The notes beneath the pieces were generated by a model. It worked only from the letters and a program-made list of their open reading frames with translations, ran no database searches and was not told the DNA's origin. A DNA stretch of 64,000 nucleotides, taken from positions 39,552,745 to 39,616,744 of the forward strand of contig CM075102.1 of assembly GCA_037576195.1 (NCBI GenBank). Reading direction: 5' to 3'. The translations under genes and the position numbers were made by a program. Below, piece by piece: positions 32,876 through 44,600 of this stretch. Source of the stretch: Phytoseiulus persimilis (Eukaryota; Arthropoda; Arachnida; Mesostigmata; Phytoseiidae). The number at the start of each line of letters is the position of its first letter. Position 1 is the first letter of the stretch.

Positions 32876-34802
32876 ATGTTCTCGGGCATTTCCCGGTTTC
32901 GCAATTGTGGGACCGGTCTCTGGAATATGGATCTGGGACACTCGAGGTCGACCTTCTTCACTTTTCCAGCGAACACGCTCACGCTGCTCCCAGCATTCCG
33001 AAGTGGATCCCCGCAACCCTTGTCGTGGGAGATGACGCGGTTTGTTCGATCGCCAATCGTGTCTCGCCTGCAGTGGCGGCCCAAAGACGGTAGTTGCGTC
33101 CTGCAGGGAAATGTCCGGGACGTTGGGGGAAAATTGAAGGAGTCAGCGGTTCTCGTCTTGAACGCCTCCTCGGAGCTCATCGAGATTCCTGTGAGTGGCT
33201 CCAATCTAAAGAAACAAGTTGATGGAGAAAGGGGTGGTGACGTCCTACCACCACGACTCCAGCTAGCTCCTCGTTCTTCGTCTCGACTACTGCCGCCAAC
33301 GGATTCGATATAAGAAGAGATCCCTCGTCCTACACCCCACCCCGCTTCTTTCTCGCCTACTTTCTCAAACAATCTCAGGTGGTGATGATCATGATGATGA
33401 TAGTGATCTTATTGAGGGCCGGTGAGGGCAAATTAAAGTCACCTAGCGCGGGAGGTCGGAGCAGACAACCCCACCTCCCCGTCTCCCCCGCTCCTTCCCC
33501 TCATCGCACCCTCGCAAGTTTCGTTCATTTCGGGTTAGCGAGCCTCGTTGAGTAAGCCTTTCAAGATCAGATCGGGACAAACGGAAAGACCAGGGCGGTT
33601 CGCGGCCTGTCGCACCGACAGGGAGACTACTGTGTGAGGATCGTGGGGGCTCGCTCCGTGAGAGCCGCCCGAAAGAGAACGATGGCTTTCACTGCTGCGT
33701 CTTAGGCAAGCAAACGGTTCGCGGCCACCCCAACTACCCTTTGCCGCACCCGCCACCGCTCGGTGCCTCCGGCCGACCACCCGGCTGGTTGGCTAGGGAA
33801 AGACAAATTGCAAGTCAGCATAGCTAGCCGGGGCCACGAAAAAGAAGCACAAGCAGCCCTTTGGCGTAAAAGCCGCCTCGGAGGGAGCACGTTGCGGAGC
33901 TACGGGTCGCCGATGAGCTGCTTCCGGAATGGCTTGTCGTCGAGAACATAGGAAAACTTTGACTCCTGCACGAACCTGAACACGGATCCTCGCGATGGCA
34001 CCTGTAGAGTGTGCAAACGCGAACTCGATGGGGAGCTGAACCTCATGCCGTCGGATTCTCCGTCGGTTGCCTCTTCCGAATATCAGCATCGACGAACGGA
34101 GGTCGACAACTAGAGCCCGCAAGAACTCCTCAAAGTCGCATTCTATCCCGACGAACGAGTTGCGAGACCTCGAGAGAACGGGATTTATGTTTCTTGTTCG
34201 CTGGAAGGAGCGAGACCCCCAGCTGGAATCAATATCAATTTTTGGTCCTAGTTCCTTGGAAAAATCGATCACGGCGAGGAAAATGCCAAAAACACCGCTC
34301 CCAGCCCATGGGACTCAAGTCTTGAGATTCTCCAGGGGAGCTCGGGCCTGCCTAGGACAACGGGAGGCGATGGCGGGAGATCTCGCGACACCCAAGACTT
34401 CCAATCCGAAACCCAGAGCTCGAGGGGGTTCCTGGAACCACCAGAATGTCATCTATCACTGTACGCGGTGTCTCTTCCGTGGACTAACGACATTTTCGTT
34501 CTCAGTTTCAGGTGAGAGCTCCTCAAATCTCGAATATAGCATCAACCGTGTTGTCGCCGCCGCTCGGACGGATACTTCCGCTTGCTCCGGAGTACGATGT
34601 TGTGATAGGGGTGAAAATTTCGAAAGGAGGAAGCGGTCTCGGGCCCGATCCACTCCATCTTCCACCCGATAACTACACAGCAAGCCCGCTGGCTGGCGAG
34701 TTAGCGTTTCCGACCATTAACAGCGAGGGAACGAGCGAGACGCCAGCCCCTTCGGAGAGCCCCATTTTAGCTGATCGCAAAGGATTCCGGGAGCCATTTT
34801 GA
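32876..34802 (+). CDS. Candidate multi-exon gene, product unrecognised
   Basis: Three plus-strand segments are compatible in phase. Exon 32876-33190 starts at ATG (MFSGISRFRNCGTGLW) and ends SSELIEIP at a GTGAGT donor, phase 0. A segment from 33952 after ACATAG reads ENFDSCTNLNTDP, then DGTCRVCKRELDGEL, and stops at 34111 unless spliced earlier. The last exon, 34512-34802, follows a strong acceptor (TTCGTTCTCAGTTTCAG) and reads VRAPQISNIAS to DRKGFREPF, then TGA, with a Pro/Ser-rich middle. The donor of the middle segment is not found, and a minus ORF at 34272-33793 is equally open. The CxxC in the middle exon is the only motif. Confidence 0.35.
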
Positions 34803-35441
34803 AAATCTTCTCGATGCTTTCTTCTCCTCACCATTTTCGGTTTCTCGGTCACGTCTCGAAGTCATCAATATCGCCGTGCACTCAGCCAGCCGCTTGGCAG
34901 GCAGCACGGAGAATTCGCGGGCAGATACCACCACGGCGGCCTGCTCCAATCAGAGGCCCGAATTTGGCGCCGGCGACGGATGGCTTCAGAAACGCTGGGG
35001 AGAGAGGATTACACGAAGATTTTGCGAAGCGGTAGTGCCGAACGAATCTTCTCCGCGAGCGTAGAGCCTATCCAGAGGATAGATATCTCAAAGCCTGAAT
35101 TGGCTTTAACGGTGATTGCATTGAGCTGAATCACTCGACGAGGGAAAGCTCCCATTCTCCGAATCTGGATAAGCCCGTAGTTCCATCGCTCGGATTGAAT
35201 GAACGATAGCCGCCGAAGAGATCGGAGTCCAGGGACGTTTCCGATAACTCTTCTCCGTGAGAAACAGGAGGATGAACGAGTTAACGGAAGTCAGCGCCGG
35301 ATCGGAATACGAGCACGTTGGAGAGTTTGAATTATGTACTCACGAAGAAGAGAACAAGAGATAGAGAGGGCGGTAAGGGAAATATGGAGGAAAGTTGGGG
35401 GAGGGGAACCAAAGGAAGAGAGCGATTGAGATTGGGTACAC
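34803..35441. other. No gene recognised
   Basis: Only short unsupported ORFs are present, and I see no AATAAA close behind the stop at 34802. This weakens the 3' end of the candidate gene upstream. Confidence 0.3.
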
Positions 35442-35660
35442 ATGGGGGCATGGCGTGGCTCTAACACGCGTGAATCTCGTGCGTTGTACGAGGTTGATCC
35501 GAGCGGACGAGTCACAAACGAACTCTGGTCACGCATCCCCGACGCGCACAAACTGTTTCTACCTAAAAATATTTCTCATATTGACAGCCTGGATTTCTCT
35601 TCGCAGCGAGCTGCCTTCGTCGGTCGAGCTGGGCAAGAGTTGTTTGCTTTCGAGAGCTAG
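35442..35660 (+). CDS. Candidate small ORF, 72 residues
   Basis: ATG-initiated frame with purine-first codons throughout. It reads MGAWRGSNTRESRALYEVDP, later SHIDSLDFSSQRAAFVGRAG, ending QELFAFES. No signal peptide and no known domain. It could be an exon fragment; no flanking splice sites were confirmed. Confidence 0.25.
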   Translation: MGAWRGSNTRESRALYEVDPSGRVTNELWSRIPDAHKLFLPKNISHIDSLDFSSQRAAFVGRAGQELFAFES

Positions 35661-37351
35661 CGGGCAAGCAAGACGCCAAGCTTTGCGAGATCCCGCACGT
35701 GCGATGTCGTTCTCGGCTAGTCGCGGATGTTCGAGCCAGAGTTCGGAGTGGAGCGAAGTGGAGTAGCGGGGCAAGGAGCTGTCCCTTTCAGCCTCTATCC
35801 GCACCCCCTCCAAGGAAGTGATAGTTCTTTTGAGTTGTTCCTCTCCTCTCCGCCATTCCCCTCGTCCTCGACGGCAATCATGGTGTTGTTGTTGTTGTTG
35901 CAATCGTGTAGTGGGAGTTCGGGAATGCCGGCCAGGCGGAAGCACGGGCGTTGTTAACTCGTTTCTCGTTACAAAGCGCTCTCGCTTAGTAAATGACGCG
36001 TGAACCGCGAAGCCATTACTAGTCAGTGTGATACATTCATCTCATTTATTGCTGTGTACTGCCTTTTCACTGTTGGAGCCACTGATCTCAGAGCTGCTTG
36101 TCGAGAAACTTTACTCTCGGCCGTCATACGCATAACAAGAGTTGCGAGTCAAACTATGCACCACTTCCATCCTGCGTGATTCGTTCCACAAGCCGGTTGA
36201 GCAAGGGCCATACGCGGAAGCTCCTATGAAAACTATTTCAGTTATCAAACTTTCTTAGTCGTTCCGGCACGATTTGGTGGAACAGCCTCACAGAGTCACC
36301 CTCCTCAGTCACTACCGTTCCGACTCCTCGTTCGCCTCGAGCGGGAATACTCGATTGCAGCCGGAACTTCGCTCCGACGCGGAAATGATCTTCTGAGTGA
36401 GGAATTCGAATTAATATGCAAATTCGAGGTAGTTACGAGGATTCGTGCTCAATGGTCGCTGCTGTTACCGACCACAGCACAACTGCCCCCACCGGTGCTC
36501 ACACGCTCTTTGAAGATATTCTCACGACGAGTCCATGAATTTTCTTCGGCTTTTTCCCGCTCCCCTGTGGTTCGATTCCTTCTTGAGCTCAATGATCCGC
36601 ATATCTCATTCGGAAACCTGCTCTGGGAGCCGGCTCTGTCTGAATCCACTGAGAGCGGACTCAATTTTCACCATACTTTTTCGATTCGGAAATATTCCTC
36701 AAGCCGTTGCTACCCTCACAGCAGCCATTCCCGCTATCGAGACCAATTGTTGATCCGATCAAATCATTTGATTAGCAGGACACAGGAACTCCCCTGGCGC
36801 CCGATTCAGACTAGATTCGGAATCGTCCTTGAGCGCCTCTGTGACAATCGAATCGGCAGCGATCGTCCCCCTGCCAGCCCACACCCGAGGGTTGTCCCCG
36901 CCGCCACTGAGTTCCCCGAGAGTCCCTTCCTCTCGTTTCGGGGTCATTCCCTCTCCATCGGTCCAAAACAATCATGGCGGTCGCATGCCTCCTGAGCTTC
37001 CCTGCAAGCGTCCCCTGACTATGCAATTTTGCGTTCGATTCCATCCACGTTCCCAGACACAATTGACACGTTCTGCATTGACAACGATTCCGGCGGTGCC
37101 TCAGGTCCCCGTTATCGAGTTGCCTCTAAGAATCCCAAGCAACGTTGCGGTGCGAGCCTTCGCAGTGCTTCGAACTCTTATAATCGGAACTGATAGGAAT
37201 CAGCGACCGCAATGGTATGGCTGATGAAATTCTTCTACACAGAGCGTTGCTGCCACTCTTCATCCACAATCTGTCTTGCTCTCCGGTGCTCCACATGAGC
37301 TGAGTGACGAACGAACGTGAACAAACTCCGAGTGCAATTAGAGAGATCGAC
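35661..37351. other. No gene recognised; GTT microsatellite at 35884-35901
   Basis: Contains a short (GTT)n run, and plus frames at 36495-37224 that are open in two registers. No supported exon. Confidence 0.3.
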
Positions 37352-37862
37352 ATGGATCTGAGTTCGAGTTACCTGTCACCCTCGGAGGAAGTTGATCTCA
37401 CGGAATGGGTTTTCTCCTGGACCGGAGCCCGTTACCGCACGCATCTGGCGGAAATCAGGTAGGGAAAAGACTTCCAGTCGACATCGGCGGCGAGAAAGTT
37501 TTCGAGCCCCGGAAGGATTTTGGAGAACGAGGTGATTGGCATGAAATCTGCTCCTGAACACGGGAATGCACGACACGTTGCAAGGGGAAGCAGAGCCGTT
37601 CCTGATAGCGAGCGATGTGGAAACAAGGAACGTGGCCGGCGGCGAGGAAACTCTCGAGATTCCACTCGAACTCCGCGTGAGAGAAGTCGGGAGACCAACT
37701 CAGTTCCGCTCCATGCCGGAAAGAATCGCTGGGAGCCGATCATTCAGATTGAATCGGTCTATCGAGAGATCGTCCGAAAAGCGCGAGGCTGATGACTCCG
37801 GAGAGTTTCGGAAAAATAAATGTCAACTGAACGCTCCACACCCGGATACTCGTTGTCAGTGA
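37352..37862 (+). CDS. Candidate gene start and following coding segment
   Basis: ATG at 37352 opens MDLSSSYLSPSEEVDLTEWV and FSWTGARYRTHLAEI, ending at donor AG|GTAGGG (37458/37459, phase 2). Downstream, two overlapping plus frames are both convincing. One runs through ENEVIGMKSAPEHGN to IIQIESVYREIVRKARG (stop at 37790-37792). The other runs through LQGEAEPFLIASDVETRNVA and ETLEIPLELRVREVGRP (stop at 37860-37862). I found no acceptor of the right phase at least 50 bp from the donor, so the join is unresolved. AAATAAATG near 37815 could be a polyadenylation signal for the shorter frame. Family not recognised. Confidence 0.4.
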
Positions 37863-38111
37863 TATTCGATCGGGAAAAGGCTTCTCTATCTCCTTCTCTG
37901 AACAGCTTGAGCACGTGCTCCGCACACCCCCTCGGCTCGGGAATCACACAATTCTTACGTCATTACCGGTGTGCGATTCGCTGCTTCCGTCTGCCTTCAC
38001 TTCGAAATTCTGACGACGGTTTTAAATGCACCTGTGGAGGGGCTTGTTGTCTTCGGGGACTGCTAGATGGATTGTCGGGTGGCTGCTTAGCTGGTTCGCT
38101 GGTTCGCTGCC

Positions 38112-38351
38112 ATGCAGCGTAGTAGACACCGAACTGAGGCACCATCTGGTTTGTTCGTCTTCGAGAGCTGTGCGGCATCTGAACCAGGACCGGCACCGAC
38201 AGGGGTTGTGAAGTCAGTACCGAGTTCCGGATCGTTTCTGCCGGAGAACAGCTGGCCTCGCACGAGCGCCACCGGAACGGGAACCAATGCAGTCGCATTT
38301 CTTGATACCTGCTCTGCTTCAGACCTCGGCTCGATCCGTTTTCTGTGCCAG
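38112..38351 (+). CDS. Candidate exon ending at a consensus donor
   Basis: The frame from ATG 38112 is open for 80 codons and ends exactly at CAG|GTATGT (38351/38352), phase 0. It is Ser/Pro/Thr-rich (ASEPGPAPTGVVKSVPSSGS) and ends SASDLGSIRFLCQ. It could belong to the candidate gene starting at 37352. The antisense frame is also open, so strand is not certain. Confidence 0.3.
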
Positions 38352-40965
38352 GTATGTTCTGATATGTGTACAGAGCGGGGAATCCTGGCTTTGCGACGTT
38401 TGATTGAAATCTTTAGAATCTCTCAGAAGTCGACAACGTGACAGCTGAAACCACCCCACTCCGCTGACCTCACACTCTCAATCGCACTTGCTGTGTTATT
38501 AATTGGAAAGGCGATCAGTAACGAGGAGCGGGTCTCCCTATCCCGGACTTCCCGTTCCAATATCCTGATCAGACATTCTTCCCGGATTTCAATGGGTGGT
38601 AATGTCTCAGCCATCAACAGAGGATGGAAGGTCAAGGAATAATAATCATTTCCATCCCATTCTCCGGTCTACATGGGTGGATCGATGCATTCTGGCGACT
38701 TCAGGCTGCGTTTCCTTCAGCAAGTCGATAATTCTAGCCGAAAACCAATAATATAAATAAATCGAAACATGCTTTGGGGTAACCCTAGCTCGAGACAATT
38801 TCATTCGGGACTGATTCCATAAATTGTCGTAGGCAACGACAGTAATCGAAACCTGCTGTTAGCTGGGATCACAAAACGGCGAAACGCAATATTTCTCAAT
38901 AGCTCTCGAACATGTGAAAACGTGCCGCCGTTCGAGTTACGTGTGACTGCGGACATCTGCTTCCCTAACCGTTTTTAGAGGGACATCACCCCTGCCGACC
39001 AAAAACCAGATGCCAATTTGGCGAAAGCTGATTTACGTTACGAACGATGCACGGAACGACGAATAGACCCGGTCATAAAATGTGAAATGATTTCTCCGGA
39101 TCTTGCTCGTGCTGACGAATTGGAGGAGCTCGGAGCTAGTAGAGCCAGGGACCTTCTCGCTCTGGCGATGTTGAGCGGAAAATCCTGCTGATCATCCTCT
39201 TGGTCCCGCACGCAGCTCTCCCGGCCAAAATCTCGGGAAGGATATATGGCCGGTCACAAATGTATTTCCGTCCCCGACGTCTCGATGAAAATCCACCGCG
39301 TCTTCCCAGATACGAAAAAAAAAGAGAAAATCTGCTTACGTATGGGAAGTATCGATCTATTTCCGGTGTAGGAGAAGAAGGTTCACAGAATAAACTCACA
39401 GACTTGTTCTTTTGAGCTGTGAATCGAGAAGTTTCATCACGAAAACCTCCCATTTTATTCAGCCCTCAAGCTGTGAATCATCGAGTTTGCCCAAGATTTC
39501 CGACATTTCCAATATTCCTTACAAATACGCTCAGTGTTTTCCGCCCAAAAAGTCTATTCCAAAACTATGAGCGTCAGTGCTCCCTAGATGAGGGAACAGC
39601 GCAGCTTAAAACTAGCTTTCCGAATCGGAAGATGAAAAAAATTCAAGAGCAGTTTTGAAATAATTGGAGTGTCGTCATTCGACTTCAGCTCGAAAATCAG
39701 ATCCGTGGCTCTGAGTTATCAGGCCCCGTCACCGAAGAGAGGCGAGTCCCGATTTGCGGGATTTGAAGAAAATAAGTTTGAAATGAGCCGTTGATTTCGA
39801 CCGCGATTTGCATGACGCCGCCGCAAGGTAGAAAACGCTCCATTCTAATTGGTCACCCTGAATAGCGATCTCATGTGGGCTGGTGTAGCCAACTGCGCGG
39901 AGCTTTATTACCGGACGTGGAATCAATTTTGAGTGAAAGTGCCCTCACCCTAAATCTGAGCGGGCTGCGGAGTTTTGTTGCGGAATCGGATTTTTTACCC
40001 CAGACTAGGCGGAATCCACTCTGAGAACAATGATAACACGCGTTCTCGCATTCAAAAGGAATGGCTTCAATATTCAACGATTTTATAGAAACTCTTACAT
40101 GTTCCGCAGTACACCGCGGGCAGACGCTCAACGAGTTTTCACTCTTTCTGGGAACACCTTCTGACTTGCAACACTGCCCTTCGAACTCCCCGGACGGGCG
40201 ATCATGACGGCGCACTCTCAGTGTTCAAGCTCTCCTTTTTAGCTCGGTCCGTTGTTCGACGAAAGCTGACTAGCGAAAATTTTCGTTTATGCCCCAATGA
40301 GTTCGGTCTCCGGAAGCATGTTTCATGTTTTTAGGGCCCTCTGGCCCCCTATGGAGGATCGAGGCGCGAACTTCGAGCGGATCCTGTGCAGGTGTCATTG
40401 CGGACCCCTATGTGTGTTCCGACCTCGACACAGTTAGAAATGAAGCAATGAACTTTTGGGTTCATGCTGCATCACCTGATGGAAGGGCACACGGGATTTT
40501 CCAAGCAACTCGTGATGTCGCACTCATGAAACTCGGCACTTCGTCCGTATATTCGTCCACCTTTCACAAGTATCCGGATAGTCATTCTCCATGCGCTGCC
40601 TAGGAGTCTAGAGTCAGAGGGCTCGTTCCACGGGACACACCTCGGTACACCGGTCATCACCTGGCCATAATGAGAAGTTCTCGCCGACTCTGATGACGGC
40701 CTGTCCGAAGACTTTTCGGGGGTGGTGTTTTAAGACTGATGGATCCTGGATGACCTTTGGTAAGTTTTTGGCATGACGTAGTTGTGTGACTTTCTTCGAG
40801 GATCGGAAAGTGTTCTCTCGGATTGCTCGGGTTGGTGGAGAGCGTCACACGCGCATCGGGCTCAAATCGACTTTTCTAACATGGAGATAATCGCTCTTCT
40901 TCCGCTAGCGGGTCTCCGTATCCTCGACAAACTGTTTGTTTCCGGCTTTGTAGGAGCGAGTGCTG
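38352..40965. other. 2.6 kb downstream of the net/Atoh8 stop; no gene recognised
   Basis: Probably includes the 3' UTR of the bHLH gene (minus strand). The nearest minus AATAAA beyond the stop that I noted is at about 39909-39904. Plus ORF 40325-40603 and minus ORFs nearby have no support. Confidence 0.3.
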
Positions 40966-41616
40966 CTATCTCCGACGGATCTTTCCATCTAAATTTATTG
41001 CTGACGAGCACGCTTGAACACCCTCGACGAAGTTTTCTTCCTGGTCCTCCAGCAGGGAGCTCAGCGCGAGAATGTATGAGCTGGCCACCCGGAGTATAGC
41101 GAGCTTCGATAGTTTCTGGCCATCGGAGAACGCAGGAATCGATTTCCTCAGGGAGTCGAACGCGGCCCCGATCGTGTGGACCCGGGTCCGTTCTCGAGCG
41201 TTGGCTTCTATCCTGCGCTGGCGGATCACCGTTCCATCACTGTTGAACCTCTCCTTCTTGACCGGCAGACAGTCCGTGTTGTCGAGCTCCGAAGAATCGT
41301 CGGCGGTTCGTTTCGTCGCGCTGCGCAGCGCGTCCTTCGGAGTGAGGTCAAGGCAAGGATCCTCGGGGCTCGAGGGCAGCCTGAACGACGAGTCACATGA
41401 TGCGGGTCTTTCGTGATCACTAATTCCGGAATCGCTGCACAAGCTCTTCCGCAAGGCGAGGAGGGTTCGTTTCTTCGAGTACGTGAGCTTCTTCCTTTGG
41501 TTGACGCGCGTTGTCTCCAGCAGCGGCGATTGGCCGAACTCGACTCCGGAGTCTTCGTCTGATTGGTGCTTGATCTGAGACGTTGATTTACTGCCCTCGA
41601 CAAAGCAGGCCGCCAT
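40966..41616 (-). CDS. net: net/Atoh8-type basic helix-loop-helix transcription factor
   Basis: Nuclear transcription factor, 216 residues, coded in one exon. An acceptor TTGTTGTTTCAG ends at 41629 and the ATG follows at 41616, so a spliced non-coding 5' exon lies upstream. The bHLH is at residues about 133-190: basic region RQRRIEANARERTRVHTIGA, helix 1 AFDSLRKSIPAF, loop with SDGQKLSKL, helix 2 AILRVASSYILALSSLLED. The C-terminal extension ENFVEGVQACSSAINLDGK matches the layout unique to the Atoh8/net subfamily, where a Cys-containing helix follows the bHLH. The N-terminal half is Ser/Asp-rich and disordered, with KKER just before the basic region. In Drosophila net represses intervein fate; the role here is inferred only. 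The conserved domain has no breaks. Confidence 0.93.
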   Translation of the reverse strand: MAACFVEGSKSTSQIKHQSDEDSGVEFGQSPLLETTRVNQRKKLTYSKKRTLLALRKSLCSDSGISDHERPASCDSSFRLPSSPEDPCLDLTPKDALRSATKRTADDSSELDNTDCLPVKKERFNSDGTVIRQRRIEANARERTRVHTIGAAFDSLRKSIPAFSDGQKLSKLAILRVASSYILALSSLLEDQEENFVEGVQACSSAINLDGKIRRR

Positions 41617-41628
41617 CCCGACCGAGAT
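41617..41628 (-). other. 5' UTR part of the net/Atoh8 coding exon, with acceptor
   Basis: Bases between the acceptor CAG (41631-41629) and the ATG. The upstream non-coding exon was not located. Confidence 0.6.
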
Positions 41629-42394
41629 CTGAAACAACAACAAAACATTTGGCAATTTATTCAACGTCTGGCCGTGAGTAACCGCGTCACCGTCGTCGCC
41701 GCTGCAGCTACCGCTTCTGACGTCGACTCGTGCATCTGTGTTCCATCAAGCAATGCCGTTTCACTGGGACGAGAGCAGTGCTCTCTCGTTTGTTAGGCTC
41801 GAATCAGTCGTTCGGAGAGCTTTGCGTTTCAGCAAACCGCCACACAAAAACACGATGGCTATTGATCATCAGAACATTGGTAGTCTGACCGCCAAAAACT
41901 TCGAATCGGGTCTGATCCACGTTGAACTTAAGGGCATCGCTCTCATGTAAATTGTGGCAGCCAAATTTGTTACATTCGTGTTGTCTGAACCGAGGGAGTC
42001 GTCACATGGTTTGACAGGAATGGTGAACGCTTCCCGCAACGATCAGGGTTCGTGCGGGATCTTTCCTGTCCGACCCGGCGCGGGATCGAACTTCTTCTGT
42101 ATTCAACTGTGCGGATTCGACAACGGAACGCATCGAAAAACTGTAAATCCGAAGTTTCACTTCGAAGTTTTCTAGAACAGGCCGGAACGCTGTGTACCTT
42201 TCAAGTCTCCTCCGTAGTTAGCGACAAGCTCTCACAAAACAACACACTTTCAACTGGCAACAGATGATCGATGCGCTGCAAATGAGTTGCTCCGCCAGTG
42301 GAAGAACTCCACGGATCTGGAATGCACTGTGAGAGCGAGCAACAGCCGTCAGAGCGGTGGAGCTGTCCAGGTGAGCACACAGTCTCTTTTGATC
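41629..42394. other. Upstream of net/Atoh8; intron and possible promoter region
   Basis: No coding segment supported. Short plus ORFs (41738-41950, 41954-42175) lack signals. Confidence 0.3.
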
Positions 42395-42820
42395 TCACTC
42401 TAAGCGTGGCTTCCGACTGATGATGATGATGACGAGCAGAGAATTCCCCAAACAACAGGTGGTTGGGGAAGTGAGACACGATGTTCTCCGTAGCCTGAGT
42501 TTTGGTAAATGCGGAAGATGCTTCTTGCGCAGTTGCGAAGATTTCGTTCGTCGGATTTTGTCCGAGTCAGAGTTCCATTCGGGAACAACCTCTATGAGTT
42601 GGATCAGGGAATCGTCAGCAATCGCCTCTGCCAGAGGGATATCCGGACTGTGTTGCATCCCTCTAAGGTCCGAGATCCTTGCGGAGGGTTTCTCCTCGCG
42701 CTCTCCCCGTGTCAGCTGCGCAGGTCTCTCGGCAGGAGTATTCCGAAGATCGGTTGAACTCGTGAACTCCTCCGGCGTTCTCCGCTCGCACGCAGCAGGA
42801 CGTCCAGCACTGTACCGCAC
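42395..42820 (-). CDS. Candidate ORF, acidic-basic, unrecognised
   Basis: A 141-codon minus frame. Its central part (SPDIPLAEAIADDSLIQLIE, then VVPEWNSDSDKIRRTKSSQL) is protein-like, with an acidic helix followed by a Lys/Arg-rich stretch. It ends in a His/Ile low-complexity tail from a CAT/GAT microsatellite at 42418-42434. The plus strand is equally open (42420-42842). It lies upstream of net/Atoh8 on the same strand, so it might be an upstream exon, but no joining signals were established. Confidence 0.28.
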   Translation of the reverse strand: MRYSAGRPAACERRTPEEFTSSTDLRNTPAERPAQLTRGEREEKPSARISDLRGMQHSPDIPLAEAIADDSLIQLIEVVPEWNSDSDKIRRTKSSQLRKKHLPHLPKLRLRRTSCLTSPTTCCLGNSLLVIIIISRKPRLE

Positions 42821-42842
42821 GCAGGAGCCCTCAACTATTTAG

Positions 42843-44294
42843 AAGTCCACGAAACTGGTCACAATCGACAGCACACGTTGTTGGATCCTGAACTCCTTGA
42901 ATCCTTTTCCGCGACGCGGATTCTCTCATTGCCGGAAAACTCCACTGCGATCCAATCGCGGCGAAGTGCTGAGATTTATCGAACGAAGCCGGTTTTCGGC
43001 GCCGACGGCTTGGGAGCGCCGATGCGCACCGGAGCACGCGCGGAGCTCAAGTGCTGTTTGAAGACTAGGGTCTTCGCTTCCGACGAGTTCGCGCTGCGCT
43101 GGTACGACGGCGGCAACGACACGGCCGACGACGAATGGTGACCGCGCAGTAGACTACCGTCTATAACGTTTGGTGCGCGAGTGCCGCCTGGAGCACCATC
43201 TGGACTGCTACGGCTAGCACCGTAACATCTATGCGTCGTGGTTGGTTCGCTCGTTCCGCGGCGGGTAGTCAGTCGGGCCGTGAATCTGCCTCTACGCACA
43301 GCTTCTACGGTGTGCACTGGCTCGAGGAAAAGCACATGCCCCGTTTCGTCTGGGCTCTGCCCGCCTCCGGAAGCTCTCTCCTCGGCCCGTAAGACTTTAC
43401 TGAATCTACGTCGCTCTCCAATGAGCGCTGATCACGTCGCGAGCGAGCCGAGATACATTGTCTCTACAACCTGTTATGGAACGAGCGACGTGCTGCATTG
43501 TAATCAGAAGCGAGGACGGCCCAACGCGAACAATACGCTCCTGCCCAGCAAACTCCCCAGCTCTGTTCAATCGGGTCGAAAATCAAGCGATCGCGACGAA
43601 CTCAGGACAGACCTTGATCAGTTCGCAGGATCTCCGAATTGTGATCAACATCTATTTAGCGATTCATGGCTCAGAAACTCGGAGGGAATCGAGAATCCGC
43701 GAGCTCTCCGCATAGCTCGATGGCATTCTGCGGTCTGTTCGGAGGAAGTTTGCCCTGGATAGTCCTGGCACCTGTCGCACTCGATTCCGTCGGCGCTGCT
43801 ACGGAGTCAAGAGGGAGCCGCACCTTACATCTGTGTCGCCGTAGAACGAGAATCTGTTTCAGTCTGTTCAGAAGCGTGAAATGTAAGCGCGACCAAAACA
43901 GATTCTTCCTCTCCTTCCGTTTTTCGGAGTTTGCTCCTTTCAATTTTGCGTGGAGTTGCGTTTTCGGGAGGACGATGTATCGACTTCTCGTTAGAACGTA
44001 ACCCGAATCTTCCGAGCCTGAATATTCGGCGCTCGCTCGACACCGTTTCGGGGCTCTCGGATCCACAGCGAGCTTTCCGGGAGATCTGAGACTGCTTCTA
44101 TTTCGCTGAGGGAGCCCACGTCGATGCATGGCGTCTTTCATCAGCTCTGCGGTTCTAGCCAGAGTATCAGGAACAGATGTGCGACCGCGACTCTTTGTTC
44201 ACCATCCACTACGATTTGAGAGCCGGCAGCTGTTCAGACCGTTCCAACGTCTGATTTCGTCCAGTTGCACAGCATCTGGGATCAGTAGCGTGTC
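42843..44294. other. No gene recognised
   Basis: Plus frame 42878-43141 (acidic end NDTADDEW) and minus frame 43335-42976 oppose each other, and both look plausible. From 43.2 to 44.3 kb several unsupported ORFs occur. Confidence 0.25.
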
Positions 44295-44600
44295 ATGTCA
44301 TTTCTCGCTCAATTCAGCGAGGACCTAGAAATAGCCAGAATTCAAGCGAGCCACCGACCTCGCACCCAACTGAGCCTGATTTCCGTTGGCGCGTTGCTCG
44401 GTACCGGACTCGCGGAGTCGTCTTATTTAATTTCCAGTCGAGAAGGCGCCGTTGTGGTGTTCGACATCGTTGGAGGAGTATACTGTTTGAGTAACGTCTA
44501 CTTTTCCGGAACAAGGAGCATTCAGATGTTCATTGCAGATGAACGGAAGTGGAACGAAGTTAGGAATCTCGATTCCGGACGTGTCACGACGCGCAACTGA
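44295..44600 (+). CDS. Candidate ORF, 101 residues
   Basis: ATG-initiated frame MSFLAQFSEDLEIARIQASH to RNLDSGRVTTRN, then TGA. The middle is hydrophobic (REGAVVVFDIVGGVYCLSNV) and might be a membrane or buried strand segment. No domain recognised and no splice sites confirmed. The opposite strand is broken more often here, which mildly favours this strand. Confidence 0.3.
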   Translation: MSFLAQFSEDLEIARIQASHRPRTQLSLISVGALLGTGLAESSYLISSREGAVVVFDIVGGVYCLSNVYFSGTRSIQMFIADERKWNEVRNLDSGRVTTRN

